This document shows, piece after piece, positions 43,131-51,836 of a stretch of 64,000 nucleotides of DNA. Each line of letters starts with the position of its first letter. Within the stretch, counting starts at the first letter, position 1. The notes under the pieces are model-generated. The model was not told where the DNA came from, did not search any database, and saw only the letters and a list, made by a program, of their open reading frames with translations. Source of the stretch: Prevotella sp. KH2C16 (GTDB taxonomy: Bacteria > Bacteroidota > Bacteroidia > Bacteroidales > Bacteroidaceae); contig NZ_FOOW01000007.1 in NCBI RefSeq assembly GCF_900113305.1, positions 62,001-126,000 of the forward strand, given 5' to 3'. The position numbers and the translations under genes are program-made.

Positions 43131-46100
43131 ATGAAAACGACCTTAATAAGCATGCTCCTCATCCTATCGGGAGCTTTTCCGCTATTCGCACAGACGAGTG
43201 AAGGCTTGTATCAGCGTTTCTTGAATCCTGACAAGGCTGCGCGTCCGCGTGTCTGGTGGCACTGGATGAACGGCAATATCACCAAGGACGGCATCTGGAA
43301 AGACCTCCATTGGATGAAGCGTTCCGGCATAGTGGGCTTTCACAACTTCGACGCGGGCCTCGAAACGCCGCAGATAGTGAAGCAGCGACTGGCCTATATG
43401 ACTCCGGAATGGAAAGACGCTTTCCACTATATGCTCACCGTGGCCGACTCGCTGGACATGGAAGTAACCGTTGCCAGCAGTCCGGGATGGAGCGAGACGG
43501 GCGGTCCTTGGGTAAAAGACGAGGACGGAATGAAGAAAATTGTCTGGCGGGAAACCGACATCCAAGGTGGCAGGAAGCTGCGATTGAGGCTTCCCGAGGG
43601 CTTTGATGTTACCGGGCAGTTTCAGGATTACCACATGATTTCCGACTATATCTCGCAGGTTTTCATGTCGCGGAAGTTCTATCGGGACATTGCGGTGCTG
43701 GCCGTGAGGGTCGCCGAGAACGATGTACCGATGCAGGAACTGAGGCCGGCGGTAGCTGCCAGCCGGGGCCGGGTAACTCTCGGGCAACTCTGCAACGACA
43801 GTATATCTGACGGGGCTGTCATCCTTGCTGACAAGAACGGAAACTCGTGGGTGCAGGTGGAGTTCAAGGAACCGCAGACCGTGAAGTCGCTGCGGTGGTC
43901 GGGTGTGGCCTCTAACGGCAACATTCAGGCATTATCCTATTCCCTTTCGGCAAGTGATGACGGGTTGAAATTCAAGAAGATAAAAGACTTGGGCTATCAG
44001 GGATGCGTAGAGAGAACGGCGAACATTCCCACGACAACGGCCAGGTATTTCCGCCTGAACATCAAGAATTCTGCCACCGATTCCTCCCTGATTTCCATGT
44101 TGCAGCTTTTCCCTGTAAACAGGGTGGAGCTTTCTGCCGACAAGGCAGCCTTTGCCTTCTATCGGTATGCCAGTTCGGCCTATACCCCGGCTACGGAAGA
44201 TGCCGTTTCCGTCGGCAATGTGGTTGATGTAACGCGCTATGTGAAGCATGGAGTGCTGACATGGCAGGCTCCCAAGGGCCGCTGGCGCATCTATCGCATA
44301 GGCTATGGCCTGACGGGAAAGACCAATCATCCCGCAAGCCTCGAGGCCACCGGATTGGAAGTGGACAAGCTGGATCCGGCGGCCATACGAGCCTATTACA
44401 AGAATTACCTGAACACCTATCTCGACGCCTCGCAAGGCATGGTCGGGGAGAAGGGCATCCAGTATATCCTCACCGACAGCTACGAGGCTGGCCCGCAGAC
44501 ATGGACGGGCCGGATGAAGGAGGAGTTCCTGCGCCGCCGGGGCTATGATCTGACACCGTGGATGCCGGCCCTGCTGGGGCTGGTCATCAACAGCGCTGAG
44601 GAAACCGACCGCTTCCTCTTCGACTGGCGGATGACCATCGGCGAGATGATGACGGAATATCATTATGATATGTTGAACGATATCCTGAAGGACTACGGGC
44701 TTAAACGCTATTCGGAGTCTCATGAGGCCTGGCGTGCCAACATGACCGACGGCATGGACTGCAAACGCACGGCACACATACCGATGTCTGCAATCTGGAT
44801 GCGCTATAACCAGAAGAAATTGTCAGAACCGCAGTTTGAGTCGGACATCCGTGAGTCGGCCTCGGTGGCTCACCTCTACGGGCAGAACATTGCGGCAGCG
44901 GAGTCGTTTACGACCAACGGCTATCGCGACGGTGCCCTTGTCTATTCGCCCTCGGTGCTGAAGCCTACGGCCGATGCGGCAATGGCCTGCGGCCTGAACC
45001 GTTTCGTCATCCATACATCGCCCCATCAGCCCGTGGACGACAAGTTTCCGGGCATCGGCCTGGGCGTCTATGGGCAGTGGTTCGACCGGCATGAGACATG
45101 GGCCGAACAGGCAGGGGCGTGGACTGATTATCTCTCCCGCAGTTGCTACCTCTTGCAGCAAGGGCGATTCGTGGCGGATGTAGCTACCTATTACGGTGAA
45201 GACACCAATATTACGGGGCAGTATATGACGCGCTTTCCCGCTTGCCCTCTGGGTTATGCTTTCGATTTTGTGAGTCCTTCGGCATTGAAGGAGGTGCTGC
45301 ATCCGAGTGGCAGCCGGCTGCTTTCGCCCTCAGGGATGGAATATCGGGTGCTTCACCTGACGAATGTGGCCCGGATGTCGCTCCCCGTGCTTCGCAAGAT
45401 AGTGGAGCTGGCGAAGGCCGGTGTTGCCATCTGTGGCGACAAGCCCGGTCAGTTGGCCGGCAGGGAGGGTTCTCCGGCGGAGTTCCGGTCGCTGGTCGAC
45501 AAGATATGGAATACCGGTCGTGGAAATGTCTTTACGGGAACGCCCCTTGCGCAGGTTCTCGCCAAAAGGGGGATAGCGCCCGATGTCGACTTCCTTGGCA
45601 GCAAGGCAAACCTGCGCTATGTGCATCGGCATTTGCCGGAAGGGGAAGTTTATTGGATAGCCAACCAGACCCCTGACGCACAGCAGTTGAAGGTCTCCTT
45701 CCGCATATCGGGCAAGAAGCCCCAGATATGGCATGCCGACACCGGCGCAAAGGAACCTGCCGGCTATGAGATGAAGGATGGCCGCACGATGGTAGACCTG
45801 CAATTTAGCCCCTATGACGCTCAGTTCATCGTCTTTGTAGACGATACGGATGTGCCGGCTGTCCGCCTTCCTGCGGTCTCCAAGACTGTCGTTTCCGAGG
45901 TGGGAACGCCTTGGAAAGTGAAGTTCCAGCGTCAACGGGGGGCACCCGAAGGGATGGTTTTAGACACCCTGGCCTCTTACACGGCATCCTCTGACGCAGG
46001 AATCAAGTATTTCTCAGGTACGGCGACCTATACCAATACCTTCGCCCTGGGCAAGAAACTCTTCAGGCGGAAGACCGGTCCGAAGCGCATCGTCCTCAAT

Positions 46101-46379
46101 CTGGAGGATGTGAAAGATCTGGCAGAAGTCTATGTAAACGACCGCAGGTTAGGTGTGGTGTGGCGTGCGCCGTTCCGGATAGATATTACGGATGCCGTGA
46201 AGCCCGGCCATAACTCGTTGACGCTAAAGGTGGTCAATGTATGGCACAATCGTCTGGTGGGCGATGTGCAGCCCGGCGCACGGCCGGTGGCCTGGACTCA
46301 GATGGAGTTCTACAAGCCTGACGAGCCCCTGCTGGAGGCCGGTTTGCTGGGTCCTGTGAAGATAGAAGCTGAATATTAG
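43131..46379 (+). CDS. GH106-type alpha-L-rhamnosidase, secreted
   Basis: 1082 residues with signal peptide (MKTTLISMLLILSGAFPLFA). The N-terminal part carries the GH106 pattern RVWWHWMNGNITKDGIWKDL, then GIVGFHNFDAGLETPQIV and EVTVASSPGWSETGGPWVK. Residues about 255-320 look like an inserted discoidin-type beta domain (VQVEFKEPQTVKSLRWSG). The catalytic barrel continues to about residue 800 (YSESHEAWRANMTDGMD). The C-terminus is a GH2-like sugar-binding beta domain (VYVNDRRLGVVWRAPFRIDI and VVNVWHNRLVGD). Removes L-rhamnose from plant pectin or glycosides in the periplasm. It is not in a PUL in this window. Followed by family 1 repeats. Confidence 0.85.
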   Translation: MKTTLISMLLILSGAFPLFAQTSEGLYQRFLNPDKAARPRVWWHWMNGNITKDGIWKDLHWMKRSGIVGFHNFDAGLETPQIVKQRLAYMTPEWKDAFHYMLTVADSLDMEVTVASSPGWSETGGPWVKDEDGMKKIVWRETDIQGGRKLRLRLPEGFDVTGQFQDYHMISDYISQVFMSRKFYRDIAVLAVRVAENDVPMQELRPAVAASRGRVTLGQLCNDSISDGAVILADKNGNSWVQVEFKEPQTVKSLRWSGVASNGNIQALSYSLSASDDGLKFKKIKDLGYQGCVERTANIPTTTARYFRLNIKNSATDSSLISMLQLFPVNRVELSADKAAFAFYRYASSAYTPATEDAVSVGNVVDVTRYVKHGVLTWQAPKGRWRIYRIGYGLTGKTNHPASLEATGLEVDKLDPAAIRAYYKNYLNTYLDASQGMVGEKGIQYILTDSYEAGPQTWTGRMKEEFLRRRGYDLTPWMPALLGLVINSAEETDRFLFDWRMTIGEMMTEYHYDMLNDILKDYGLKRYSESHEAWRANMTDGMDCKRTAHIPMSAIWMRYNQKKLSEPQFESDIRESASVAHLYGQNIAAAESFTTNGYRDGALVYSPSVLKPTADAAMACGLNRFVIHTSPHQPVDDKFPGIGLGVYGQWFDRHETWAEQAGAWTDYLSRSCYLLQQGRFVADVATYYGEDTNITGQYMTRFPACPLGYAFDFVSPSALKEVLHPSGSRLLSPSGMEYRVLHLTNVARMSLPVLRKIVELAKAGVAICGDKPGQLAGREGSPAEFRSLVDKIWNTGRGNVFTGTPLAQVLAKRGIAPDVDFLGSKANLRYVHRHLPEGEVYWIANQTPDAQQLKVSFRISGKKPQIWHADTGAKEPAGYEMKDGRTMVDLQFSPYDAQFIVFVDDTDVPAVRLPAVSKTVVSEVGTPWKVKFQRQRGAPEGMVLDTLASYTASSDAGIKYFSGTATYTNTFALGKKLFRRKTGPKRIVLNLEDVKDLAEVYVNDRRLGVVWRAPFRIDITDAVKPGHNSLTLKVVNVWHNRLVGDVQPGARPVAWTQMEFYKPDEPLLEAGLLGPVKIEAEY

Positions 46380-46427
46380 GATAGGATTTATAAAAGAGAG
46401 GGCGACGGCCAGGTGTCTCCCGTAATA

Positions 46428-46488
46428 TTACACGCTGCTTGTAATTCGATTACAAGCGGCGTGTAACACGATTACAAGCGGCTTGTAA
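46428..46488. repeat. Three tandem 22-bp dyad repeats, family 1, locus D
   Basis: Units start at 46428 (TTACACGCTGCTTGTAA), 46450 (TTACAAGCGGCGTGTAA) and 46472 (TTACAAGCGGCTTGTAA) with spacers ttcga and cacga. They lie between the ends of two converging genes, GH106 and RNase E/G. Confidence 0.95.
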
Positions 46489-46546
46489 CATTGCCGGCAG
46501 CCGTTGTCGGTCATTGCGGGGGACGCTTGCCGCGCCCTCTCTTGTG

Positions 46547-48121
46547 TCAATTGGTCTCTATTTCTTCCTTCATGTCTATGAATTCCCGCTTGGAATCGTA
46601 GAACTCATATTGAAGGAAAGCCAGTTTCTGAGACGGGACGATGTGTACTCCGAACCCGTATTTGATCTGCCACTTGTTCTTGAGGCTTACCACGCCTTGG
46701 TTGATGAAGGCGGCTACATACGGGTGTACATGGAGATAGAATTTCTTGACGCCAATCTTATTGACCAGTCGGTCGATCTTTCCCTCTAACAAATCAGTGA
46801 ACAGGATGCTGGACTTTATCTTGCCAGTACCGTTGCACGACGGGCATGTTTCTTCTACTCTGACATCCATGGCGGGGCGGACGCGCTGACGCGTAATCTG
46901 CATCAGCCCGAATTTACTCAGCGGCAAGATGTTGTGGCGGGCGCGGTCTTTCTGCATGTTCTTGCACATGCGCTCATAGAGCATCTGCCGGTCTTCCGCC
47001 AGGTTCATGTCGATGAAGTCGACCACGATGATTCCTCCCATGTCTCGCAGTCGCAGTTGGCGGGCCAGTTCATCAGCCGCACCGAGGTTGGTCTCCAGGG
47101 CGTTCTGCTCCTGGCCGTTGCCGGCCTTTGTGCGGGTGCCGCTGTTTACATCCACCACATGCATGGCTTCGGTGTGTTCGATAATCAGATAGGCTCCGTG
47201 GCGATAGTTGACGGTCTTGCCGAAGCTGGACTTGATCTGCTTCGTTACATTGAAGTTGTCGAAGATGGGCACCTTGCCCGTATAGAGCTTCACTATGTTT
47301 GCCTTTTCCGGGGCAATGAGTGAGACATAGCTTTTGACCTCATTGAAAACACTTTCTTCGTTGATGTAGATGTTTTCATAGCTCGGATTGAAGAGGTCGC
47401 GCAGCAGGGCAACGGCCCTGCTGGTCTCTTCATATGCGAGCTGGGGTCGCTTCTGGGTCTTCTGGACTTTAGTGATAGCGTCTTCCCATCGCTGGTTGAG
47501 CACCTTGAGTTCCGCATCCAGCTCAGCCACGCGCTTCCCTTCTGCCACGGTGCGCACGATTACACCGCAGTTCTTGGGCTTGATGCTCTGGATGAGTTGC
47601 TTGAGTCGGGCTCTTTCCTCGCCGCTTTTGATTTTAGAAGAAACGGAAACTTTATCGCCAAATGGAATGAGGACCAGGAATCTTCCGGCAAACGAAATCT
47701 CTCCCGTAAGGCGCGGTCCCTTGGTCGAAATGGGTTCTTTAACGATTTGCACCAGCACCTCCTGTCCCGCCTTGAGCGTCGTTTGTACGCTTCCGTCCTT
47801 AGGCAGGTCGGGCAGGCGTGATGCCTTTGCGAATGGATAAAGTTTCTTTCTGTCGCTTTGTACCTGTTTGAGATACTTTTCGTAAGAGGGGAATTGACTT
47901 CCCAGATCAAGATAATGGAGAAAGGCGTCGCGCTCGTAACCCACATCTACAAAGCATGCGTTCAAGCCCGGCATGAGCTTTTTTACTTTGGCTATGTAGA
48001 CATTGCCAACCGAAAAGGAGGCCGAGCGCGGCTCACTCTGATATTCCACCAGGTTCTTATCCTCCAGGAGGGCTATCGAGATTTCCTTTTGTTGTACATC
48101 AATTACTACTTCGCTTGTCAT
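46547..48121 (-). CDS. rng: Ribonuclease E/G family endoribonuclease
   Basis: 524 residues from the ATG at 48121, where the protein opens MTSEVVIDVQQKEISIALLE as in Bacteroidota homologues; an ATG seven codons upstream is less likely. S1 domain near the N-terminus (VGNVYIAKVKKLMPGLNACF and DVGYERDAFLHY). The DNase I-like catalytic part has the metal-binding aspartates in GGIIVVDFIDMN and VDVNSGTRT. The zinc-link is CPSCNGTG. It lacks the long disordered scaffold tail of E. coli RNase E, so RNase G-like architecture. Processes rRNA and mRNA. Downstream of HU and a 29-residue basic protein on the same strand. Confidence 0.92.
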   Translation of the reverse strand: MTSEVVIDVQQKEISIALLEDKNLVEYQSEPRSASFSVGNVYIAKVKKLMPGLNACFVDVGYERDAFLHYLDLGSQFPSYEKYLKQVQSDRKKLYPFAKASRLPDLPKDGSVQTTLKAGQEVLVQIVKEPISTKGPRLTGEISFAGRFLVLIPFGDKVSVSSKIKSGEERARLKQLIQSIKPKNCGVIVRTVAEGKRVAELDAELKVLNQRWEDAITKVQKTQKRPQLAYEETSRAVALLRDLFNPSYENIYINEESVFNEVKSYVSLIAPEKANIVKLYTGKVPIFDNFNVTKQIKSSFGKTVNYRHGAYLIIEHTEAMHVVDVNSGTRTKAGNGQEQNALETNLGAADELARQLRLRDMGGIIVVDFIDMNLAEDRQMLYERMCKNMQKDRARHNILPLSKFGLMQITRQRVRPAMDVRVEETCPSCNGTGKIKSSILFTDLLEGKIDRLVNKIGVKKFYLHVHPYVAAFINQGVVSLKNKWQIKYGFGVHIVPSQKLAFLQYEFYDSKREFIDMKEEIETN

Positions 48122-48140
48122 TTCTGTTATCTTTATTTTC

Positions 48141-48177
48141 AAAAATTAGGGGCATGCCCATTAAAGAGACACGCCCC
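48141..48177 (-). terminator. Hairpin between the 29-residue protein gene and rng
   Basis: On the minus strand GGGGCGTG pairs with CATGCCCC (one G-U) around a 13-base loop and is followed by TAATTTTTG. It may terminate or attenuate read-through into rng; the TAATTTTTG is one base longer than a -7 box, so a promoter is possible too. Confidence 0.5.
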
Positions 48178-48215
48178 ATAGTCTGTATGAATAGGCTTCA
48201 GAGCTAAGCTTTGGA

Positions 48216-48305
48216 TTACTTGCTCTTGTGTCTGTTCTTACGCAATCTCTTCTTACGCTTATGCGTAGCCATCTTGTGGCCTTTCTTTTTCTTACCGTTT
48301 GGCAT
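48216..48305 (-). CDS. 29-residue very basic protein, AURKAIP1/COX24-like (mS38-like)
   Basis: A tiny open frame reading MPNGKKKKGHKMATHKRKKR followed by LRKNRHKSK. It has 17 Lys/Arg and 4 His and no acidic residue. The motif HKxxKxxKxxRKKRLRKxR is that of the COX24/AURKAIP1 C-terminal domain, the mitochondrial mS38 protein of the small subunit, and Bacteroidota have a conserved protein of just this size. I infer a ribosomal role. It lies 53 bases after HU and 94 bases before rng on the same strand. Confidence 0.8.
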   Translation of the reverse strand: MPNGKKKKGHKMATHKRKKRLRKNRHKSK

Positions 48306-48358
48306 AGCTTTTTAAAATTAAATGTTTGATATAATGTTATTTTGGATTTGCAGATCGA

Positions 48359-48637
48359 TTAGTCGTTCATCAAGGCAGTGAACTCCTTGGACGGCTTGAA
48401 GCCGGGGATATCGTGTGCCTCCACGCGGATGGTGATGTTCTTCTGCATGTCGCGGCCGGTCTTTGCAGCACGGTGCTTGACGATGAAAGTGCCGAACCCT
48501 CTTAATGATACATCTTCCTTCCGCTTGGCTACGGAGTCCTTAACGACTTTCATGAATGCCTCTATCGTGAGGGCTACATCCTTTTTTGCAAGGCCAGTCT
48601 GTTCTGAAATCTGGCTGACGATCTCTGCTTTTGTCAT
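48359..48637 (-). CDS. HU-family DNA-binding protein
   Basis: 92 residues: MTKAEIVSQISEQTGLAKKD, then the family core VSLRGFGTFIVKHRAAKTGRD and arm end IPGFKPSKEFTALMN. A nucleoid protein of the HU/IHF fold. Normal length. First gene of a likely HU, 29-residue protein, rng transcript, with its own promoter at 48694. Confidence 0.95.
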   Translation of the reverse strand: MTKAEIVSQISEQTGLAKKDVALTIEAFMKVVKDSVAKRKEDVSLRGFGTFIVKHRAAKTGRDMQKNITIRVEAHDIPGFKPSKEFTALMND

Positions 48638-48693
48638 TTTCTTATTATCTTTATTTTGTTATTAATTTTTACTTTTAACCTTGATTGGTCTTG

Positions 48694-48701
48694 CAAATAT
48701 A
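48694..48701 (-). promoter_or_regulatory. -7 box of the HU gene
   Basis: Minus strand reads TATATTTG, 56 bases upstream of the HU ATG. The remaining part of the 341-base space 48638-48978 is AT-rich and holds only this element and the hairpin at 48862. Confidence 0.65.
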
Positions 48702-48861
48702 CGAGTTTTTCTGCTTAAACGAAAATTTATAGCTCTTTTTTTGCTGAAAAAAGTGTCATTTTACATGCTAAGTGTCTAATTATCAAATCTTTTTGTTTAT
48801 AATAGGGAACAAGTGATGGTTTGGGGCTTCTTTGCTATGTAAAGAAAAAAGAACAATAAAA

Positions 48862-48895
48862 GGATATCGCTTTCTTGTCTTGAAAGGCGATATCC
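48862..48895 (-). terminator. Terminator of the DUF4332 gene
   Basis: GGATATCGC and GCGATATCC pair perfectly, extended by TTTC/GAAA with one bulge. On the minus strand the stem is followed by TTTTATTGTTCTTTTTT. It lies 84 bases past the stop of the gene at 48979. Confidence 0.8.
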
Positions 48896-48978
48896 CGATT
48901 ATGGGTAGTTATTGTCTAACTTCAGTTGCTCCTAATTCCTGTGATTATAAGAAGTGCGATCTTGTAGCGTGAGGAGGC

Positions 48979-49386
48979 TTAGTATTCCATTACGGATGGA
49001 AGTTCCTTGGCCTGGTCGATCATCTTCTGCACCTCCTTGACGGATGGAACGCGGTTGACGAGGTTCTTTTCGGCGTTAACTTCCTCCAGCTTGGCCTGCA
49101 GGTTTTCTGCAACGCGGTGTTTCAGCTCCTTGACGGTGTCAACCCCTGCTGCTTCGAGCAGTTCGGAGAACTGAGGGCCTACGCCGTCGATGCGCATGAG
49201 GTCGGCATGGTTTGTCCAGGTAAGAATCAGCTTGCCGCTGATCTCGGTCTTCTCTTCCAAGGCCTTGCGCCCTGCCGGAGTCTTTCCGGCTTCCAGCAAA
49301 TCCTCGATGGTGTTGATGCCAGCTTCCACTAATTTCTTTGAGTAAACTTCGCCGATGCCCTCGACTTCGATAATCTTGTAGTTCAT
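48979..49386 (-). CDS. DUF4332 helix-hairpin-helix protein
   Basis: 135 residues with two HhH-type blocks: YKIIEVEGIGEVYSKKLVEA near the start and LMRIDGVGPQFSELLEAAGV in the middle. These are the Gly-rich hairpins that bind DNA backbone in a non-specific manner. The pattern fits DUF4332. No enzymatic domain. Possibly a DNA-associated accessory protein, as the neighbouring HU gene is, but the two units have separate promoters. Confidence 0.85.
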   Translation of the reverse strand: MNYKIIEVEGIGEVYSKKLVEAGINTIEDLLEAGKTPAGRKALEEKTEISGKLILTWTNHADLMRIDGVGPQFSELLEAAGVDTVKELKHRVAENLQAKLEEVNAEKNLVNRVPSVKEVQKMIDQAKELPSVMEY

Positions 49387-49425
49387 ATTAAACGGTTATT
49401 AAATAGTTAAACATTATCTATTTAG

Positions 49426-49433
49426 CAAATATA
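49426..49433 (-). promoter_or_regulatory. -7 box of the DUF4332 gene
   Basis: Minus strand reads TATATTTG, 39 bases upstream of the ATG at 49386. Confidence 0.63.
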
Positions 49434-49552
49434 GTAAGATGATTTTATTGTACAAAGAATATGGGGATTTTTTAATTTTCTTTTTAATTTGAGAATGGAA
49501 TTGTTTCTTCTGTCTGTCGGTTTTTGGGTAGCTGGTCCCTTCCGAGGGGGAT

Positions 49553-50365
49553 TTACATGGCAAATGTGTTGAATCCACCATCGACAATGGCTACGGTTCC
49601 TGTAACAAACCGGGAGGCATCGCTTATCAGATAGTGAATCGTGCCGCAAAGTTCTTCGGGTTCTCCCATGCGTCCGAATGGTGTCTGGCGTATCACATCC
49701 TTTCCCCGTTCGGTATAGCTCCCGTCGGGATTTGTCAGGAGCGCCCGGTTTTGCTCTGTTATGAAGAAGCCCGGGGCGATGGCGTTCACGCGGATGCCCT
49801 CACCGAATTTTCGGGCAGTCTCGTGCGCCATGTAGGCGGTGAAGTTGCTGATGCCGGCCTTGGCTGCCCCGTATCCGCAGACTCGGGTTAGCGGGCGGAG
49901 TGCCGCCATGCTGGAGAAGTTGACGACGGCCCCCTTTTTCTGTTGGACCATAGGCTTGAGGAATACCTGCGTAGGGATGACCGTGCCGACGAGATTGAGG
50001 TTCAGCACTTTCTGAAATTGCTCCGGGTCGAGGTCGAAGATGCTCTGGTCTGGCCCGATGGTAGCTCCTGGCATGTTGCCCCCGGCCGCGTTGAGGAGGG
50101 CGTCGATCCTGCCGAAGTCGGCAAGGATGTCGCGGCAATTCTGTTCTACGATCGCCTTGTCCATGACATCAGTTTGATAGAATCCGGCCATTCCGCCGTC
50201 GGCCTTGATATTTTCTACGATTTGGTCTCCAATTTCCTGCTTGCGCCCCAAGACCGCAATCTTGGCTCCTTGCCCGGCAAGGTACTTTCCGATGCAGCGT
50301 CCTAATACGCCCGTACCGCCGGTAATGACCACTACATGGCCTTTGATATCAAATAAGTTTTTCAT
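49553..50365 (-). CDS. uxuB: SDR oxidoreductase, probable D-mannonate oxidoreductase (fructuronate reductase)
   Basis: 270 residues of the short-chain dehydrogenase family: cofactor loop VVVITGGTGVLGRCIG (G16-G22), NAAGG, catalytic Ser in VNFSSMAAL, and YGAAKAG with Tyr and Lys. It is 11 bases downstream of uxuA. In Bacteroidota and Bacillus the NAD-dependent step fructuronate to mannonate is often done by an SDR enzyme in this gene position, so UxuB function is inferred from context. Last gene of the minus-strand half of the hexuronate locus. Confidence 0.82.
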   Translation of the reverse strand: MKNLFDIKGHVVVITGGTGVLGRCIGKYLAGQGAKIAVLGRKQEIGDQIVENIKADGGMAGFYQTDVMDKAIVEQNCRDILADFGRIDALLNAAGGNMPGATIGPDQSIFDLDPEQFQKVLNLNLVGTVIPTQVFLKPMVQQKKGAVVNFSSMAALRPLTRVCGYGAAKAGISNFTAYMAHETARKFGEGIRVNAIAPGFFITEQNRALLTNPDGSYTERGKDVIRQTPFGRMGEPEELCGTIHYLISDASRFVTGTVAIVDGGFNTFAM

Positions 50366-50376
50366 GTGTAATGAGT

Positions 50377-51624
50377 TTATTCGTAAAATCCGGGTTGTTT
50401 ATATTCGATGCCCAACTCCCTGTCGACCGTGGCGATGACGCCCTGCACCTGTCCCATGGCGAACATCCTGCCGAGGAAGGAGTAGCCTGCGTTATATCCG
50501 CGGTCGGCATCGCCGAGCATGGTCATGCCGTGGTCGACGCGCATGGGCAGCCGGGCTATGTTGGGATTATTGCTTCGCCTTTGCTCTTCTTTTTCAAAAA
50601 TGCGGGCTAACTCTATGATGTCGGCGCGCCCGCCGAGATGACTTGCCTCCGTAAAGTCCCCGTTCGGGAAGATGTGGCACGACCGCAGGTGTACGAACCA
50701 GGTGCGGTCGGCATATTTGTCGGCAAGCTCCGTCAGGTTGTTATGCCCTCCCGCCGACAGGCTGCCGGCGCAGAAGGTGAGCCCGTTGTGCCTGTCGGGC
50801 ACGGCATCGAGGAACCACCGGATGTCCTCGTCGCAGGTTACGATGCGGGGAAGGCCGAGGATAGGGAAGGGGGGATCGTCCGGATGGACGCACATATAGA
50901 TGTCGCACTCCCTGCACACGGGCATGATGGCCTCGAGGAAATACCGCATGTTCTCGCGCAGCTGGTCTCTGTCCACTCCCTCATATAGATTGAGGAGCTG
51001 TCGGAAAAGCTCCACGGGATGCTCGTCGCCCTCCTTGATGTTGCCGCTTACGAAGCCCTGTGTCTTCACGATGATGTTCTCCACGAGCTTGTGTTCATCG
51101 GGCGGTGCCATCCTCGTTTTCAGCTCCGCCACTTCTTTCAGGATGTCGCGGTTCAGCAGTCTGCCCCTTTGCTCCCAGTCGGACTCTGCCCCGTCGCGCT
51201 TCAGGATGTGGATGTCGAAGTAGGCAAACTCGGCCCAACTGAAGTAGAGATTGGTCGTCCCGTTAGGGTTCGGATGGTCGAGGTCGGTGCGTGCCCAGTC
51301 GAGCACGGGCATGAAATTATAGCATACGGTGTGGATGCCCTCGTTGGCGAGGTTGCGCAGGCTCTCCTTGTAGACTTCGATTTGCCGGTCGCGGTCGGGG
51401 CCTCCGTATTTGATGGTCTCCGTAACGGGGAGGGACTCTACGACGCTCCATCGCATCCCATAGCTCTCAATGTAGCTTTTCAGGTCGTGAATGGCCTCTC
51501 GTGTCCAGACTTCACCCAACGGGATGTCATGAAGTGCCGTAACAATGCCTTCCACTCCGATTTGTCTTAACATGGCAAGCGTTATCTTGTCGTTTTTGCC
51601 GAACCATCTCCATGTTCTTTCCAT
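50377..51624 (-). CDS. uxuA: Mannonate dehydratase
   Basis: 415 residues. Characteristic blocks: MERTWRWFGKNDKITLAMLR, VTALHDIPLGEVW, CYNFMPVLDWARTDL, CVHPDDPPFPILGLPRI (metal-binding His and Asp) and FVHLRSCH. Converts D-mannonate to 2-keto-3-deoxygluconate using a divalent metal. First gene of the minus-strand half, feeding the kdgK and eda products encoded divergently next to it. A 120-base leader separates it from its -7 box. Confidence 0.95.
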   Translation of the reverse strand: MERTWRWFGKNDKITLAMLRQIGVEGIVTALHDIPLGEVWTREAIHDLKSYIESYGMRWSVVESLPVTETIKYGGPDRDRQIEVYKESLRNLANEGIHTVCYNFMPVLDWARTDLDHPNPNGTTNLYFSWAEFAYFDIHILKRDGAESDWEQRGRLLNRDILKEVAELKTRMAPPDEHKLVENIIVKTQGFVSGNIKEGDEHPVELFRQLLNLYEGVDRDQLRENMRYFLEAIMPVCRECDIYMCVHPDDPPFPILGLPRIVTCDEDIRWFLDAVPDRHNGLTFCAGSLSAGGHNNLTELADKYADRTWFVHLRSCHIFPNGDFTEASHLGGRADIIELARIFEKEEQRRSNNPNIARLPMRVDHGMTMLGDADRGYNAGYSFLGRMFAMGQVQGVIATVDRELGIEYKQPGFYE

Positions 51625-51746
51625 AATACTATAATATACTCTGTTTTTTGTTTATCAGATAATAGATATGCATTTCCAAAGGCTGAATGCGCTTGGCCTG
51701 AGACCGTGGTTAAATGCTTTTGACTTCTTTCTGAAGAATCTTCGTA

Positions 51747-51754
51747 CAAAAATA
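51747..51754 (-). promoter_or_regulatory. -7 box of uxuA-uxuB
   Basis: Minus strand reads TATTTTTG. It lies 33 bases from the opposing kdgK box, so the two promoters share their upstream region, which suits joint control by one regulator. Confidence 0.6.
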
Positions 51755-51787
51755 CATAAATTCCTTGAGAATGTCGCAGAATTATCT

Positions 51788-51795
51788 TATTTTTG
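51788..51795 (+). promoter_or_regulatory. -7 box of kdgK-eda
   Basis: TATTTTTG, identical to the divergent uxuA element. The kdgK ATG is 41 bases downstream and is preceded by AAAGGA. Confidence 0.63.
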
Positions 51796-51836
51796 CAATG
51801 TCTAACCCAAGAAAATACATTTTAAAGGATTTAGAA

